DNA of 17,811 bases from Anaerolineae bacterium (GCA_016931365.1 JAFGEY010000402.1:1-17811); one strand, 5' to 3'. Positions 6,543-14,331 are shown, counted from the first letter of the stretch. Numbers and translations are program-made. Notes: generated by a model not told the origin, from the sequence alone.

Positions 6543-6580
6543 TAAAACGCGGCGCGTCAGCAATGGCGCGCCGCGTTTTA
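6543..6580. terminator. Strong bidirectional terminator between archease and MuiA-like genes
   Basis: A perfect 14-bp inverted repeat, TAAAACGCGGCGCG at 6543-6556 and its complement at 6567-6580, encloses a 10-base loop. The A-rich and T-rich ends of the stem give a U tract on both strands, so it can stop transcription from the two convergent genes. Confidence 0.88.
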
Positions 6581-6609
6581 GATCAGCGTTTATCTGTGAA
6601 TATCTGCGT
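6581..6609. repeat. Possible dispersed intergenic repeat fragment
   Basis: GATCAGCGTTTATCTG followed by TGAATATCTGCGTTT resembles ATCTGCG-type dispersed repeats that I recall from intergenic DNA of Chloroflexota and other environmental bacteria. Within it ATCTG occurs twice. This rests on recall and only one partial copy is present here, so confidence is low. Confidence 0.3.
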
Positions 6610-6619
6610 TTGTTTATTC

Positions 6620-8230
6620 TTACGGCAGCCCGGTCACGGTCTGGCTGCGCGGCGCGGTCACCGTGAACTCGAAGCGGATGGTCTGTTTTTGCTGCGCGGC
6701 CAGCGACAGTTCCCAGGTCAGCTCGCCCAGGTCGGTCTGCTGGGCCGGTTCGGGCACTATCGGCTCGGCCTTGATCTTGATCTCCTCGTTGGCCGCCACC
6801 GGCAGTTGATCCTTGACCACCACCGTCGCCGCGCAAGGCAGCAAATTCTGCACTTTCACCTCGTAGGCGTAGCGGTGCACGCGCCGGTCGCCGATGAACT
6901 GCTTGCCCACCTCGTCGAGCGCCAGCTCGCGCTCGACCTTGATCCGGTCGTCGATGCCGAGGGTGGTCTCGAATTCCTCCCCGGGCGCGACCTTGACCAG
7001 GTTAGCCCGCCCCACAAACTCGCCGCCGTGAAAGAGCGTCAGCGGGCCGGGCAGCAGCGTGACCTCGGACTTGTTCTGGATCGTCGCCCGGCGGTACACC
7101 TCATCCGACTGCTTGGGCACGGCGACAAAGTCGAGCTTGGGCGCAAATCTGAGCAGCAGCACGGTCGTTTTGTGCGGTGTATTGTCAGCCGGAATGTCGG
7201 CCTTGCGCGGGATGTGAAAGGTGACCGCCGCGCCGCTGGTATCGACGCTGGCTTGCATCACCTCGGCTGGCGCCGGCGGTAGAGCCTCCGGCGCTGGCAC
7301 TGCGGCACCGAGACTGAACTCGGCCTTGCGCATCACCTCCATGTCAGCCACCATACCCATCCCTCGGATGGCCGGCGCGGCGGACGGCGGAGGCAGCGGG
7401 CGCAAAATGTCCACGTACCAGGTGGACAGCTCGGGAATCTGGGCCGATACCGACGGGCGAGCCGTGGAGAGGGTCAGATCGACGCCTAGCCAGTCTTCGC
7501 CGGTCGACTGTTTGACCTCGCCCAGGTAGGTCAGTTCGACCTGGGGATCGCCTTCTTCAGTCAACAGGCGCAGATCATAGAGCGGCTGCCAGCTCGCGCC
7601 GCCGCGCGTGGTGTATTCCAGGTCGAGGGTGAACTCACCGGGCGACAGCACCTCCACACCGACCACCGCCTCGTAGCGCTGGCGAGGGCGCGCGCCCTGG
7701 ATGCGCTTGAGTTCTTGCTGCAACACCTCAATCTCTTTGGCGATCTCGCGCCGCTGCACGGCAATCTCGCGCCGCCGGTCGGCCAACAGCTTGTGCTGCG
7801 CGCCAACAAAGCCGAGCAGCGTCTCGCCGTCGGTCACTTGGGCGCGCCCGCGACCGATGCCCCGCGCCAGGCTTTCGCCCGCGCTGGCGGTCAGGCCGCT
7901 CAGAAAACCGATCTGCTCCTGGAGAGACACGTCTTCATCGGCCAGGGCCTGGTCGGCGTCCTTTTTGTCCTGGATTTTGCGCTCCAGCTCGGCGGCAGGC
8001 ACTGATGGCGTTTCGATGTAATACTGCTCGCGCACATCCACACCGATCAGGCGCACGCGCGCCGCGCCCTCGCCGCCCACACGCACCGATTCGGGATCGA
8101 GCAGCCGGGTCAAATCGGCGACAACCAGGTCTTGCGCGCCCGTTTCCTTGAGCACGACGACGCCGCGCCGGGTCACGCGCGCGCGGTCAGGATAGACAGT
8201 GACAGCAACGATGGGGGATTCGATCTTCAT
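6620..8230 (-). CDS. MuiA-like protein (DUF4140/DUF4139)
   Basis: A 536-residue protein of the mucoidy-inhibitor A type. The N-terminal DUF4140 part (about 1-100) has the IVAVTVYPDRARVTR opening and an ESVRVGGEG stretch. A coiled coil spans about 80-180. The DUF4139 part (about 185-536) has the diagnostic GASWQPLYDLR (211-221) and TGEDWLGVDLTLSTARP (243-259). Its length is usual for the family. No signal peptide or membrane helix is obvious, so it may be cytoplasmic, unlike homologues that start with a signal sequence. The start at 8230 has GGAGG about seven bases upstream. The upstream gene is a histidine kinase 86 bases away, across an inverted repeat. The biochemical role is unknown; the family name comes from an effect on mucoid capsule production. 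Confidence 0.9.
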   Translation of the reverse strand: MKIESPIVAVTVYPDRARVTRRGVVVLKETGAQDLVVADLTRLLDPESVRVGGEGAARVRLIGVDVREQYYIETPSVPAAELERKIQDKKDADQALADEDVSLQEQIGFLSGLTASAGESLARGIGRGRAQVTDGETLLGFVGAQHKLLADRRREIAVQRREIAKEIEVLQQELKRIQGARPRQRYEAVVGVEVLSPGEFTLDLEYTTRGGASWQPLYDLRLLTEEGDPQVELTYLGEVKQSTGEDWLGVDLTLSTARPSVSAQIPELSTWYVDILRPLPPPSAAPAIRGMGMVADMEVMRKAEFSLGAAVPAPEALPPAPAEVMQASVDTSGAAVTFHIPRKADIPADNTPHKTTVLLLRFAPKLDFVAVPKQSDEVYRRATIQNKSEVTLLPGPLTLFHGGEFVGRANLVKVAPGEEFETTLGIDDRIKVERELALDEVGKQFIGDRRVHRYAYEVKVQNLLPCAATVVVKDQLPVAANEEIKIKAEPIVPEPAQQTDLGELTWELSLAAQQKQTIRFEFTVTAPRSQTVTGLP

Positions 8231-8260
8231 TGTTATACCTCCAACAGCTAGTTTTGAGAA

Positions 8261-8306
8261 ACCTTGGAGATTCTAAAATCTCTGAGGTTTTGAAAACCTC
8301 CAAGGT
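8261..8306. repeat. Nested inverted repeat in the kinase-MuiA gap
   Basis: Outer arms ACCTTGGAG (8261-8269) and CTCCAAGGT (8298-8306) are perfect complements. Inside lie two alternative hairpins: GAGATT/AATCTC (8267-8282) and the near-perfect palindrome GAGGTTTT-G-AAAACCTC (8284-8300). It could form a cruciform. It looks like a short palindromic repeat unit of the kind scattered in Chloroflexota genomes, and may also act as a processing or weak stop signal. Confidence 0.72.
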
Positions 8307-8316
8307 CTGAAATCGA

Positions 8317-10116
8317 TCAACTCTCGCCGGCAGGCGCGGCCCGCAAGGTAAACCAGAACGTGCTGCCGCACCCCAATTCACTTTCGACGCCGACTTGCCC
8401 GCCAAACTTGTCCACAATGCGGCGCACAATGGACAGCCCCAGGCCATGCCCCTTGACGCGCACCTGGTCCAGCCGGGTGAACGGTGTGAACAGACGGGCC
8501 TGCTCCTCCGGTTTGAGGCCGGGCCCGTTGTCGCGCACCCAGAACCGGATATAGCGACCGTCGCCTGACGGCTCTGCCGACTCGCCTACCACTTCATCCC
8601 ATCCAAGCTGCACGCACGGGGAAACACCTGCCGCCGGACTGCCCCCGTATTTGATGGCGTTGCTCAGGTAATTGACCCAGACTTCCTGCACCCAGGCGGC
8701 ATAACCAAGCGCAACCGGCCATACCTCCGGCACACTGATTTCGGCCTGATACTCTTCGATCAACATCGCCAGCCGGTCTTGCGCCTCGGCGACGATCTCG
8801 TGCATATCCAACGAACCCGATTCGATGTCACCCAGATGGCGGACTCTCGCCAGCAGCAGCAGTTCGTCGATGATGCTGGACATCCGGTACCCGTTGCGAT
8901 TGATGATGCGCAGCATCTCCAGGCGCTTGTCGTCGCTCAAACTTGAATAGCGCGTTTCCAGCAACGCACCATAGCCAACCGCCGCCGAAACAGGGCTTTT
9001 CAGGTCATGGGCCACGGTGTGCGCAAAGGCATCCAGTTCTGTGTTGCGGGCCTCCAACTCTTGGGTGTACTGCTGGAGTATCATCTCGGACTGTTTAAGA
9101 TCGGTGATGTCGTGCAGCACGATCAGCCATCCGGTCGACTGCCGGCGCCGGTCGTACAGCGAAGAGACGCGCAGATCAAGCCACCGCGTGCCGTTCAGGA
9201 CGATCTCTGCCTGAACGCTAGGAACATCACGGTCATACTGCGCCGGGTCAAACCACTCGGCCAGAACCACTTGGGCCGGCTGCCCGACGATCTGAGTCGC
9301 ATCGCAGCCAATCAGACGACACGCAGCGGGGTTCACATCAACGAGCCGGTCGCGCGCATCCAAGACCAGGACGCCATCGGCCATGTTCTCGATCAGCGCG
9401 TCGCGAGCCACCGGCACAAGATCGAACATCCGGAAGCGAAACAGGCCATAGGCAAGGGTCAGGCCGGTCAACGCAAAAGCGACCGGCGTAATGTCGTATC
9501 CCGGCCAGGGACTCAGGCCGAACACGTAAATGACGTTGCCGATCCAGGGCAGGGCGGCCCCCAGCAGCAACGCGCCCACCTGCCGCCGGTAGAGTTGGGC
9601 CGAGCGCAGGACAACGCGCACCAATACGATGGTGCCTATCAACAGCAGCAGGTAAGAATAGGCCGCGTTGAACCAGACGACGACGCCGTGCTCGTAAATC
9701 AACAAAGCGCCCGGCGCATCCGATACAGGCGTAATGTGCGACCAGACCAGATGGTGCCGCTCGTTGGTAGCCGCCAGCGTCAAAATGGCAACCGGCACGA
9801 TCCACAGCAAGAGGGTCTGGATGCGGGACAACTGGCGGGGCTGCTGGTTGTACCTGAGCGCAAACAACAGCCATAGCGGGGATACGTTGACAATGCCGAG
9901 GTAGGAGAGTTTCCCCCACAAGATTTTGGCCGGCACCGCCACGAGGCTGAACTCAACGGCACCGGTAAAGGCCCACACGGCCACGGCCACCATCAACAGG
10001 GCAAAATAGATGCTGCCCGGCGTCCGTCGCCGCGTCCAGGCCAGCAAGGCAACCAGTATCGCCAGCCCCGTAGCGATACTCAAAACAACAATGTATCCGA
10101 TGTGTTGCCAGTTCAT
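8317..10116 (-). CDS. Sensor histidine kinase with 7TM N-terminal region and PAS domain
   Basis: A 599-residue membrane histidine kinase. Residues 1-232 hold about seven membrane helices of the 7TMR-HISK N-terminal type (opening MNWQHIGYIVVLSIATG). A PAS domain follows (about 238-345, ALIENMADGVLVLDARD to WLIVLHDITDLKQSE), then a short coiled coil. The HisKA domain has FAHTVAHDLKSP with the phospho-acceptor H370. The ATPase domain has the N box WVNYLSNAIKY (N486), DNGPGL (529-534), an F box LFTPF and GHGLGLSI (556-562), so it looks active. ATG 10116 has only a weak GAG upstream. The upstream gene is another kinase across a 97-bp repeat element. No response regulator is nearby, so it is an orphan kinase here. 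Confidence 0.93.
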   Translation of the reverse strand: MNWQHIGYIVVLSIATGLAILVALLAWTRRRTPGSIYFALLMVAVAVWAFTGAVEFSLVAVPAKILWGKLSYLGIVNVSPLWLLFALRYNQQPRQLSRIQTLLLWIVPVAILTLAATNERHHLVWSHITPVSDAPGALLIYEHGVVVWFNAAYSYLLLLIGTIVLVRVVLRSAQLYRRQVGALLLGAALPWIGNVIYVFGLSPWPGYDITPVAFALTGLTLAYGLFRFRMFDLVPVARDALIENMADGVLVLDARDRLVDVNPAACRLIGCDATQIVGQPAQVVLAEWFDPAQYDRDVPSVQAEIVLNGTRWLDLRVSSLYDRRRQSTGWLIVLHDITDLKQSEMILQQYTQELEARNTELDAFAHTVAHDLKSPVSAAVGYGALLETRYSSLSDDKRLEMLRIINRNGYRMSSIIDELLLLARVRHLGDIESGSLDMHEIVAEAQDRLAMLIEEYQAEISVPEVWPVALGYAAWVQEVWVNYLSNAIKYGGSPAAGVSPCVQLGWDEVVGESAEPSGDGRYIRFWVRDNGPGLKPEEQARLFTPFTRLDQVRVKGHGLGLSIVRRIVDKFGGQVGVESELGCGSTFWFTLRAAPAGES

Positions 10117-10157
10117 CGTCTCAAACCATTTCGGATTTGACTATGGAATGGCCGATC

Positions 10158-10272
10158 AACACTTCTGGACTTTTGACAACAGTAAAAAAAGCGCACCATT
10201 ATTCATCTTTAAAATTCACAATACGCGCTATGGAAAGCGCGCCTACGAATTTGTCAAAAGTCCCAAACACTT
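10158..10272. mobile_element. Candidate MITE-like element with 13-bp terminal inverted repeats
   Basis: GGACTTTTGACAA at 10167-10179 is the exact reverse complement of TTGTCAAAAGTCC at 10251-10263. The pair bounds a 97-bp AT-rich element with no coding frame. AACACTT occurs just outside both ends (10158-10164 and 10266-10272), as a 7-bp target duplication would, though two bases separate it from each arm. One copy alone cannot prove mobility. The element also holds hairpins listed separately. Confidence 0.4.
10184..10241 (-). terminator. Terminator-like hairpin with competing upstream hairpin
   Basis: On the minus strand AGCGCGT (complement of 10223-10229) can pair with GTGCGCT (complement of 10190-10196; five Watson-Crick and two G-U pairs), which runs into seven T (10184-10190). 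The same AGCGCG can instead pair with CGCGCT (complement of 10236-10241) across a six-base loop. It probably ends the transcript of the upstream kinase; the two exclusive pairings also resemble an attenuator. Confidence 0.5.
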
Positions 10273-10315
10273 GCGATGCCCTGCTGTGCCGGGCAATCGG
10301 CGCACCGGCAAAAGA

Positions 10316-12184
10316 TTACGACGATTCAGACATAGGGCCGTACGAAAACGGTGAGACAATGTTGGTCATGTTGATCTTGTTTTTGACCGGCAGGACAATG
10401 TGAAAGGTGCTGCCGGGAAGCCGCTTTTCATCATACCCTTCGCTTTCCACCCAGATTCTGCCGCCGTGCGCCTGGACGATCCCCTTGGCAATCGCCAGGC
10501 CCAACCCCGGTCCGCCGCCTTTGAACTTGGTCTTGCCGCTGGAATGCAACGCTAACTCGCCAGTCTGGTAGAATTTTTCAAAGATGCGCTCGTGATCATC
10601 GCGGTCGATACCGATGCCCTTATCGCGAACAATCACCTCGACCCACTCTTCGCCCGCTACCGGGGCCATCAACCAGGCGTCGATCTCGATCTGCCGCCCG
10701 TCAGGCGTATACTTGATCGCGTTGGTGAGCAGGTTGTCAAAAACCTGGTGCAGCCGTTTCATGTCAGCCTCGACGTAGGGCAGTTTCTTGAGGTTGCCCA
10801 ATACCAGCTTTAGATTACGTTCCTGGATAGCCTCGCTGTACTGGTGAACGAGCATTTGTATTATATTGGCCAATGAGGTTTGAGCAGGGCGCAGTTGCAG
10901 TACCTCCGAGTCGATCATCGACACATCGATCATGCTTTCGATGATGTCATACAGCCGCTGGCTACCCTTGACGATCCCTTGGAGCAGATTGGTGAGGAAG
11001 GGATTATTCTGTACCAGACCATCGCCGCTCATAATGTTGGTATATCCCTGGATCAGCGTCAAAGGCGTTTTGAGTTCGTGCGCAGCAATGCTGATAAAGT
11101 CCGACTTGGTTTTGTCAAGGCGTTCCAGGTCGCGGTTGACGCGCTCCAATTCGAGGTTGGCCGCTTCAAGTTCCTGCGTGCGCTGGCTGACCTTGCTTTC
11201 CAATTCCTGATTAAAGCGCGTCACCTGGGCGTACAATTGCGCGTTTTCCAGGGCCACCGCAGCCTGCTCGGACGCAGATTGGATCAAGCTAATGATCGAT
11301 GAATCAAAGAGGCGCCCTTGGTACTGGCTATTGGTCATGATCACGCCGATAGGCCGTTTTTCATTAAACATCGGAAATGCGACGGCATCGGCGCGGCTCA
11401 GATAAGCAGTCAGCGTATCGCCGTCGGCGGTAAAATACTGTCGGTCTTGGACCGCCAGCGCACGGCTGACAAACGAGGTCGGCGGATCCAACTTTAGCAC
11501 GATACCGAGCAGCGATTCGTCGACCTGACCAACCGAAGTTGCAGCGCGCAAGGTGTTGTCGGGATGCAATTGCCAGATCACGCAATACTCGATCGGCTCC
11601 AACTGCACCAAATTATCGGCGATCACTTCGAGCGTCTCCTGAATTTCGAGCGTCGAGTTGATCGCCTTGGATACAGCATAGAGCGAACGCAACTGCATAA
11701 AGGCGCGCTCCGTCTCCTCGCTGGATAAAGCCAGACGCTGGGTTAAAAAGTCGAAATCTTGAATTTGCTCGTTCAATGAGGCCTGGTTGATCTCGGTATA
11801 GGATTCGACCAGCACGGTCATCGTGTGATCGATCATCGAGTCGGCGCGCTCCATCATCTCTATCGCCCGCCCGACCGGAAAATCTTTGAGCATCAACTGC
11901 CACATCACCGCTCGAAGTTGGAGCGGAAATTGCAAAATCTGCCGGATGTCGTAATTCTGGCGAGTGTGGTCTTGGACTAACTTGTGCAGCATCTGATCGA
12001 GTTCGTCCGTCTCGTCGGACGCCAGAGCCGTGCACAGACGATCGTAGTAGAGGATAAACACGTGATGTCTAAGCTCGCGGGTCTGGATACGGCGACCGGA
12101 TTGGGCGCTGCCTTGCTTGACTTTGTGCATCCAAACCGGCAAAATCAGGCCTTCATTCTCTTTTAGCCACTCGACAACTTGCAT
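10316..12184 (-). CDS. Soluble GAF-domain histidine kinase with RsbRD-like N-terminus
   Basis: A 622-residue histidine kinase with no obvious membrane helix. The N-terminal all-helical region (about 1-140, VVEWLKENEGLILPVWMHK) resembles RsbRD/RsbU_N-type sensory domains. A GAF domain covers about 166-316, followed by a coiled coil (about 318-358). HisKA has FISIAAHELKTP with the acceptor H369; the ATPase domain has FDNLLTNAIKYTP, RDKGIGI, an EKFYQ F box and GPGLGLAIAKGI. All catalytic boxes are intact. I chose ATG 12184 because GGGAG lies seven bases upstream, and because the longer open frame to 12256 would begin inside the -10 element of the promoter at 12256-12284. It is probably cytoplasmic and senses a small ligand or redox cue. 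No response regulator is adjacent. Confidence 0.92.
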   Translation of the reverse strand: MQVVEWLKENEGLILPVWMHKVKQGSAQSGRRIQTRELRHHVFILYYDRLCTALASDETDELDQMLHKLVQDHTRQNYDIRQILQFPLQLRAVMWQLMLKDFPVGRAIEMMERADSMIDHTMTVLVESYTEINQASLNEQIQDFDFLTQRLALSSEETERAFMQLRSLYAVSKAINSTLEIQETLEVIADNLVQLEPIEYCVIWQLHPDNTLRAATSVGQVDESLLGIVLKLDPPTSFVSRALAVQDRQYFTADGDTLTAYLSRADAVAFPMFNEKRPIGVIMTNSQYQGRLFDSSIISLIQSASEQAAVALENAQLYAQVTRFNQELESKVSQRTQELEAANLELERVNRDLERLDKTKSDFISIAAHELKTPLTLIQGYTNIMSGDGLVQNNPFLTNLLQGIVKGSQRLYDIIESMIDVSMIDSEVLQLRPAQTSLANIIQMLVHQYSEAIQERNLKLVLGNLKKLPYVEADMKRLHQVFDNLLTNAIKYTPDGRQIEIDAWLMAPVAGEEWVEVIVRDKGIGIDRDDHERIFEKFYQTGELALHSSGKTKFKGGGPGLGLAIAKGIVQAHGGRIWVESEGYDEKRLPGSTFHIVLPVKNKINMTNIVSPFSYGPMSESS

Positions 12185-12255
12185 AACAGGACTCCCGCCG
12201 ATCGATCTGCATCGAAAATAGGGCCACGGCCAATTTGCCGCTTCGCCCTCGGTCA

Positions 12256-12284
12256 ACTATAGCGCATTTTGAGCAGGTTGTCAA
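12256..12284 (-). promoter_or_regulatory. Promoter of the GAF histidine kinase gene
   Basis: On the minus strand, TTGACA (complement of 12279-12284) and TATAGT (complement of 12256-12261) are separated by 17 bases. The start would be near 12249, about 65 bases before ATG 12184. This placement excludes the longer kinase start at 12256. Confidence 0.83.
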
Positions 12285-12305
12285 TCATTGAGCCAGGCGC
12301 GCACT

Positions 12306-12334
12306 TTGCTCAACGTGCTTTCTTGTGATACAAT
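12306..12334 (+). promoter_or_regulatory. Promoter of the hydrolase-like gene
   Basis: TTGCTC at 12306-12311 and TACAAT at 12329-12334 are separated by 17 bases. The start would be near 12341, about 26 bases before ATG 12367. It diverges from the kinase promoter; the two -35 hexamers are about 20 bp apart, so one regulator could act on both. Confidence 0.68.
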
Positions 12335-12366
12335 CCCTCCGCAATCTGGCCTGGAAAGGGTACATA

Positions 12367-13299
12367 ATGAAAAAATGGCAAGGCGATCTCGTCTTTATCG
12401 CCCTAGTCGTGGCTCTGGTGGGCGGGTGGTTTTACCTGTACCCCCGCCCGGGGACAAGCCTCCTGTCTGCGTTGGATGCCCCGATCGATCTGGATGTCGA
12501 ACCACGCTCCTATGCCTCGCCTGACGGCACGGCGTTGGCTTATCGGTTGTACGAGCCGCCGGAAGAGGTCGAAGCGGTGCTGGTTTTGCTGCACGACACA
12601 TTGCTGCACGGCGCGTGGTATGCCGAACTGGGCTATGGATTGGCCAGCCGGGGCGTTGCCGTCTATGTCCCTGACCGGCGTGGATGGGGACATTCTGATG
12701 GAGATCGCCAGAGGGATAAAAACGCTGCCGATGTATTGACACAAGACCTGATAGCGCTGATTACTGCCGCCCACGCGAGATACCCACAGCAGCACATCTA
12801 TGTCGGCGCGCACGGGCGGGGCGCCGGAATTGTCCTCAGCTATGTCGCTGCCCGGCAGCCAACTGACGGCATAGTCTTGATCGCCCCCATCATCTCGCCC
12901 GATCAGTCCAACCTCGCTCCGGATGGCCGGTCGCGGTGGGTGATGGCTCACCCGATCGAAGCTTGGCTGGCTCAGGGCGGACTCGATACCTGGGCTGTGT
13001 GGCGCTACAATTGGCCCAGGACTATGGTCGATGCCGACCCACTGCTGGAAACAACCTGCTCCATTGCCTGCGAACAGGAAACGATCCCGGTCGACGTGGA
13101 TACTGCCTACCAGTCTGTGACAGTTCCTCTGCTCTGCGTTCAGGGGGAGCAAGACTTTATGTTCGATCAGGACAAAATCGCCGACCTGATGGCGCATTTT
13201 GCCACCCAAGACAGGCAAGCGATCCTCGTTTCCGGCGCAGATTACTTGAGCGTGCTCACTCTTGCCGCCGACCCCATTGCCGACTGGATCGAAAAATAA
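12367..13299 (+). CDS. Membrane-anchored alpha/beta-hydrolase-fold protein, catalytic residues missing
   Basis: A 310-residue protein with an N-terminal membrane anchor (about 8-25) and an extracytoplasmic alpha/beta-hydrolase fold of the serine aminopeptidase S33 / monoacylglycerol lipase type. Fold landmarks are clear: VLVLLHDTLLHGAWYAELGYGLASRG, then VPDRRGWGHSDGDR, the nucleophile-elbow region YVGAHGRGAG (146-154) and GEQDFMFD with the acid D263. In the elbow the usual H-S-x-G reads H-G-R-G, so glycine 150 (codon GGG) replaces the serine nucleophile. Near the end the expected histidine is absent (VSGADYLSVL). It may be a binding pseudoenzyme or use another chemistry. ATG 12367 follows GGAAAGGG by six bases; an ATG at 12325 lies inside the promoter. 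It diverges from the GAF kinase gene and converges with psuG. Confidence 0.85.
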   Translation: MKKWQGDLVFIALVVALVGGWFYLYPRPGTSLLSALDAPIDLDVEPRSYASPDGTALAYRLYEPPEEVEAVLVLLHDTLLHGAWYAELGYGLASRGVAVYVPDRRGWGHSDGDRQRDKNAADVLTQDLIALITAAHARYPQQHIYVGAHGRGAGIVLSYVAARQPTDGIVLIAPIISPDQSNLAPDGRSRWVMAHPIEAWLAQGGLDTWAVWRYNWPRTMVDADPLLETTCSIACEQETIPVDVDTAYQSVTVPLLCVQGEQDFMFDQDKIADLMAHFATQDRQAILVSGADYLSVLTLAADPIADWIEK

Positions 13300-13302
13300 C
13301 AA

Positions 13303-13418
13303 GGGCGAGGCATCCTTTGTACATGGTTCGTTGACCGGAATGTCAGGACGGCGGAGCCATGCTCAACCGCAGGCTCCGCCGGGGGATGCCTCGCCCCTAC
13401 AGATGGCGACGCCCCTAC
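13303..13418. repeat. Inverted-repeat element between convergent genes
   Basis: Outer arms GGGCGAGGCATCC (13303-13315) and GGATGCCTCGCCC (13384-13396) are perfect 13-bp complements. Inner arms CGGCGGAGCC (13349-13358) and GGCTCCGCCG (13372-13381) form a second 10-bp stem. CGCCCCTAC occurs directly twice, at 13392-13400 and 13410-13418, and the second copy contains the psuG stop codon. GTAGGGGCGAGGC-type repeats are, from recall, common in Chloroflexota and cyanobacteria. The stems may also end transcription from both sides, though no U tract follows. Confidence 0.78.
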
Positions 13419-14314
13419 TCGCCGATCAACGCGGCCGCGATCTGGGCCGCCAGGGCGGCATTGTTCTCAAGCAGCGCAATGTTGGCCGCCATACTCTCGC
13501 CGCCGGTTAATTCGGCGACGCGCGCCAGCAGGTACGGCGTGACCCCTTTGCCGCGCACCCCTTCCCTTTCGGCTTGATCCAGAGCTTCCTGAATCGCCGC
13601 CTCGACGCGGTCCGGCGGCATCGCCTGTTCAAAAGGACAGGGCGCCGTAACCAGCGCGCCGCCGCCCAGTCCCATTGACCATTTGGCGCGGACAATCTCA
13701 GCCACCTCGCCCGGTGTATCCACGCGCGCATCGACCGACAGGCCGCTGGAGCGGGTGTAAAAGGCCGGCAAGGTGTCGGTGCCATAGCCTAACACCGGCA
13801 CGCCGTGCGTTTCCAGCCATTCCAGGGTCAGCGGCAGGTCGAGAATCGCTTTGGCCCCCGCGCAGACCACCACCACCGGCGTGCGAGCCAGTTCGGGCAG
13901 ATCGGCCGACACGTCAAAGGGATGCCCGCGATGCACCCCGCCGATGCCGCCGGTGGCAAAAACCCGGATGCCGGCCAGCGCCGCCACGATCATCGTCGCC
14001 GCAACGGTGGTGGCGCCATCTCGCTTTTGTGCGACGACAATGGGCAGATCGCGGCGGCTGACCTTGCGCACGTTTTCGCTGCGCGCCAGGCGGGCCAGTT
14101 CGTCGGCGTCGAGGCCAACCTTGATCCGGCCGCCCAGAATGGCAACGGTCGCCGGCGTCGCGCCGTTTGCGCGCACCGTCGCTTCGAGCCGCCGCGCGGT
14201 GGACAGGTTTTCGGGGTACGGCAGGCCGTGCGAGATCAGCGTCGATTCAAGAGCCACCACCGGGCGATTTCGATCTAGCGCTGCACGTACAGAAGATAAA
14301 ATATCTAGATTCAT
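13415..14314 (-). CDS. psuG: Pseudouridine-5'-phosphate glycosidase
   Basis: A 299-residue enzyme of the PsuG/IndA family, which reversibly splits pseudouridine 5'-phosphate into uracil and ribose 5-phosphate in pseudouridine breakdown. Conserved blocks are ALESTLISHGLPYP, the KVSRRDLP block, FATGGIGGVHRG, DVSADL, the CAGAKAILD block and MAANIALLENNA. By eye the catalytic set known in E. coli PsuG corresponds to E23, K84, H128, D138, K155 (the lysine that forms the ribose adduct) and N278; all are present, so it should be active. ATG 14314 has GAGGT seven bases upstream. The partner kinase psuK is not in the window. The stop codon TAG lies inside the repeat at 13303-13418, and an intrinsic terminator stands only 18 bases before the start codon. 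Confidence 0.95.
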   Translation of the reverse strand: MNLDILSSVRAALDRNRPVVALESTLISHGLPYPENLSTARRLEATVRANGATPATVAILGGRIKVGLDADELARLARSENVRKVSRRDLPIVVAQKRDGATTVAATMIVAALAGIRVFATGGIGGVHRGHPFDVSADLPELARTPVVVVCAGAKAILDLPLTLEWLETHGVPVLGYGTDTLPAFYTRSSGLSVDARVDTPGEVAEIVRAKWSMGLGGGALVTAPCPFEQAMPPDRVEAAIQEALDQAEREGVRGKGVTPYLLARVAELTGGESMAANIALLENNAALAAQIAAALIGE

Positions 14315-14331
14315 CTTGATTACCTCACATT

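Noticed and set aside
12403..13302. Minus-strand open frame of 299 codons opposite the hydrolase-like gene
   Set aside because: The plus strand has the hydrolase-fold motifs, a ribosome-binding site and a promoter; the minus frame is a shadow.
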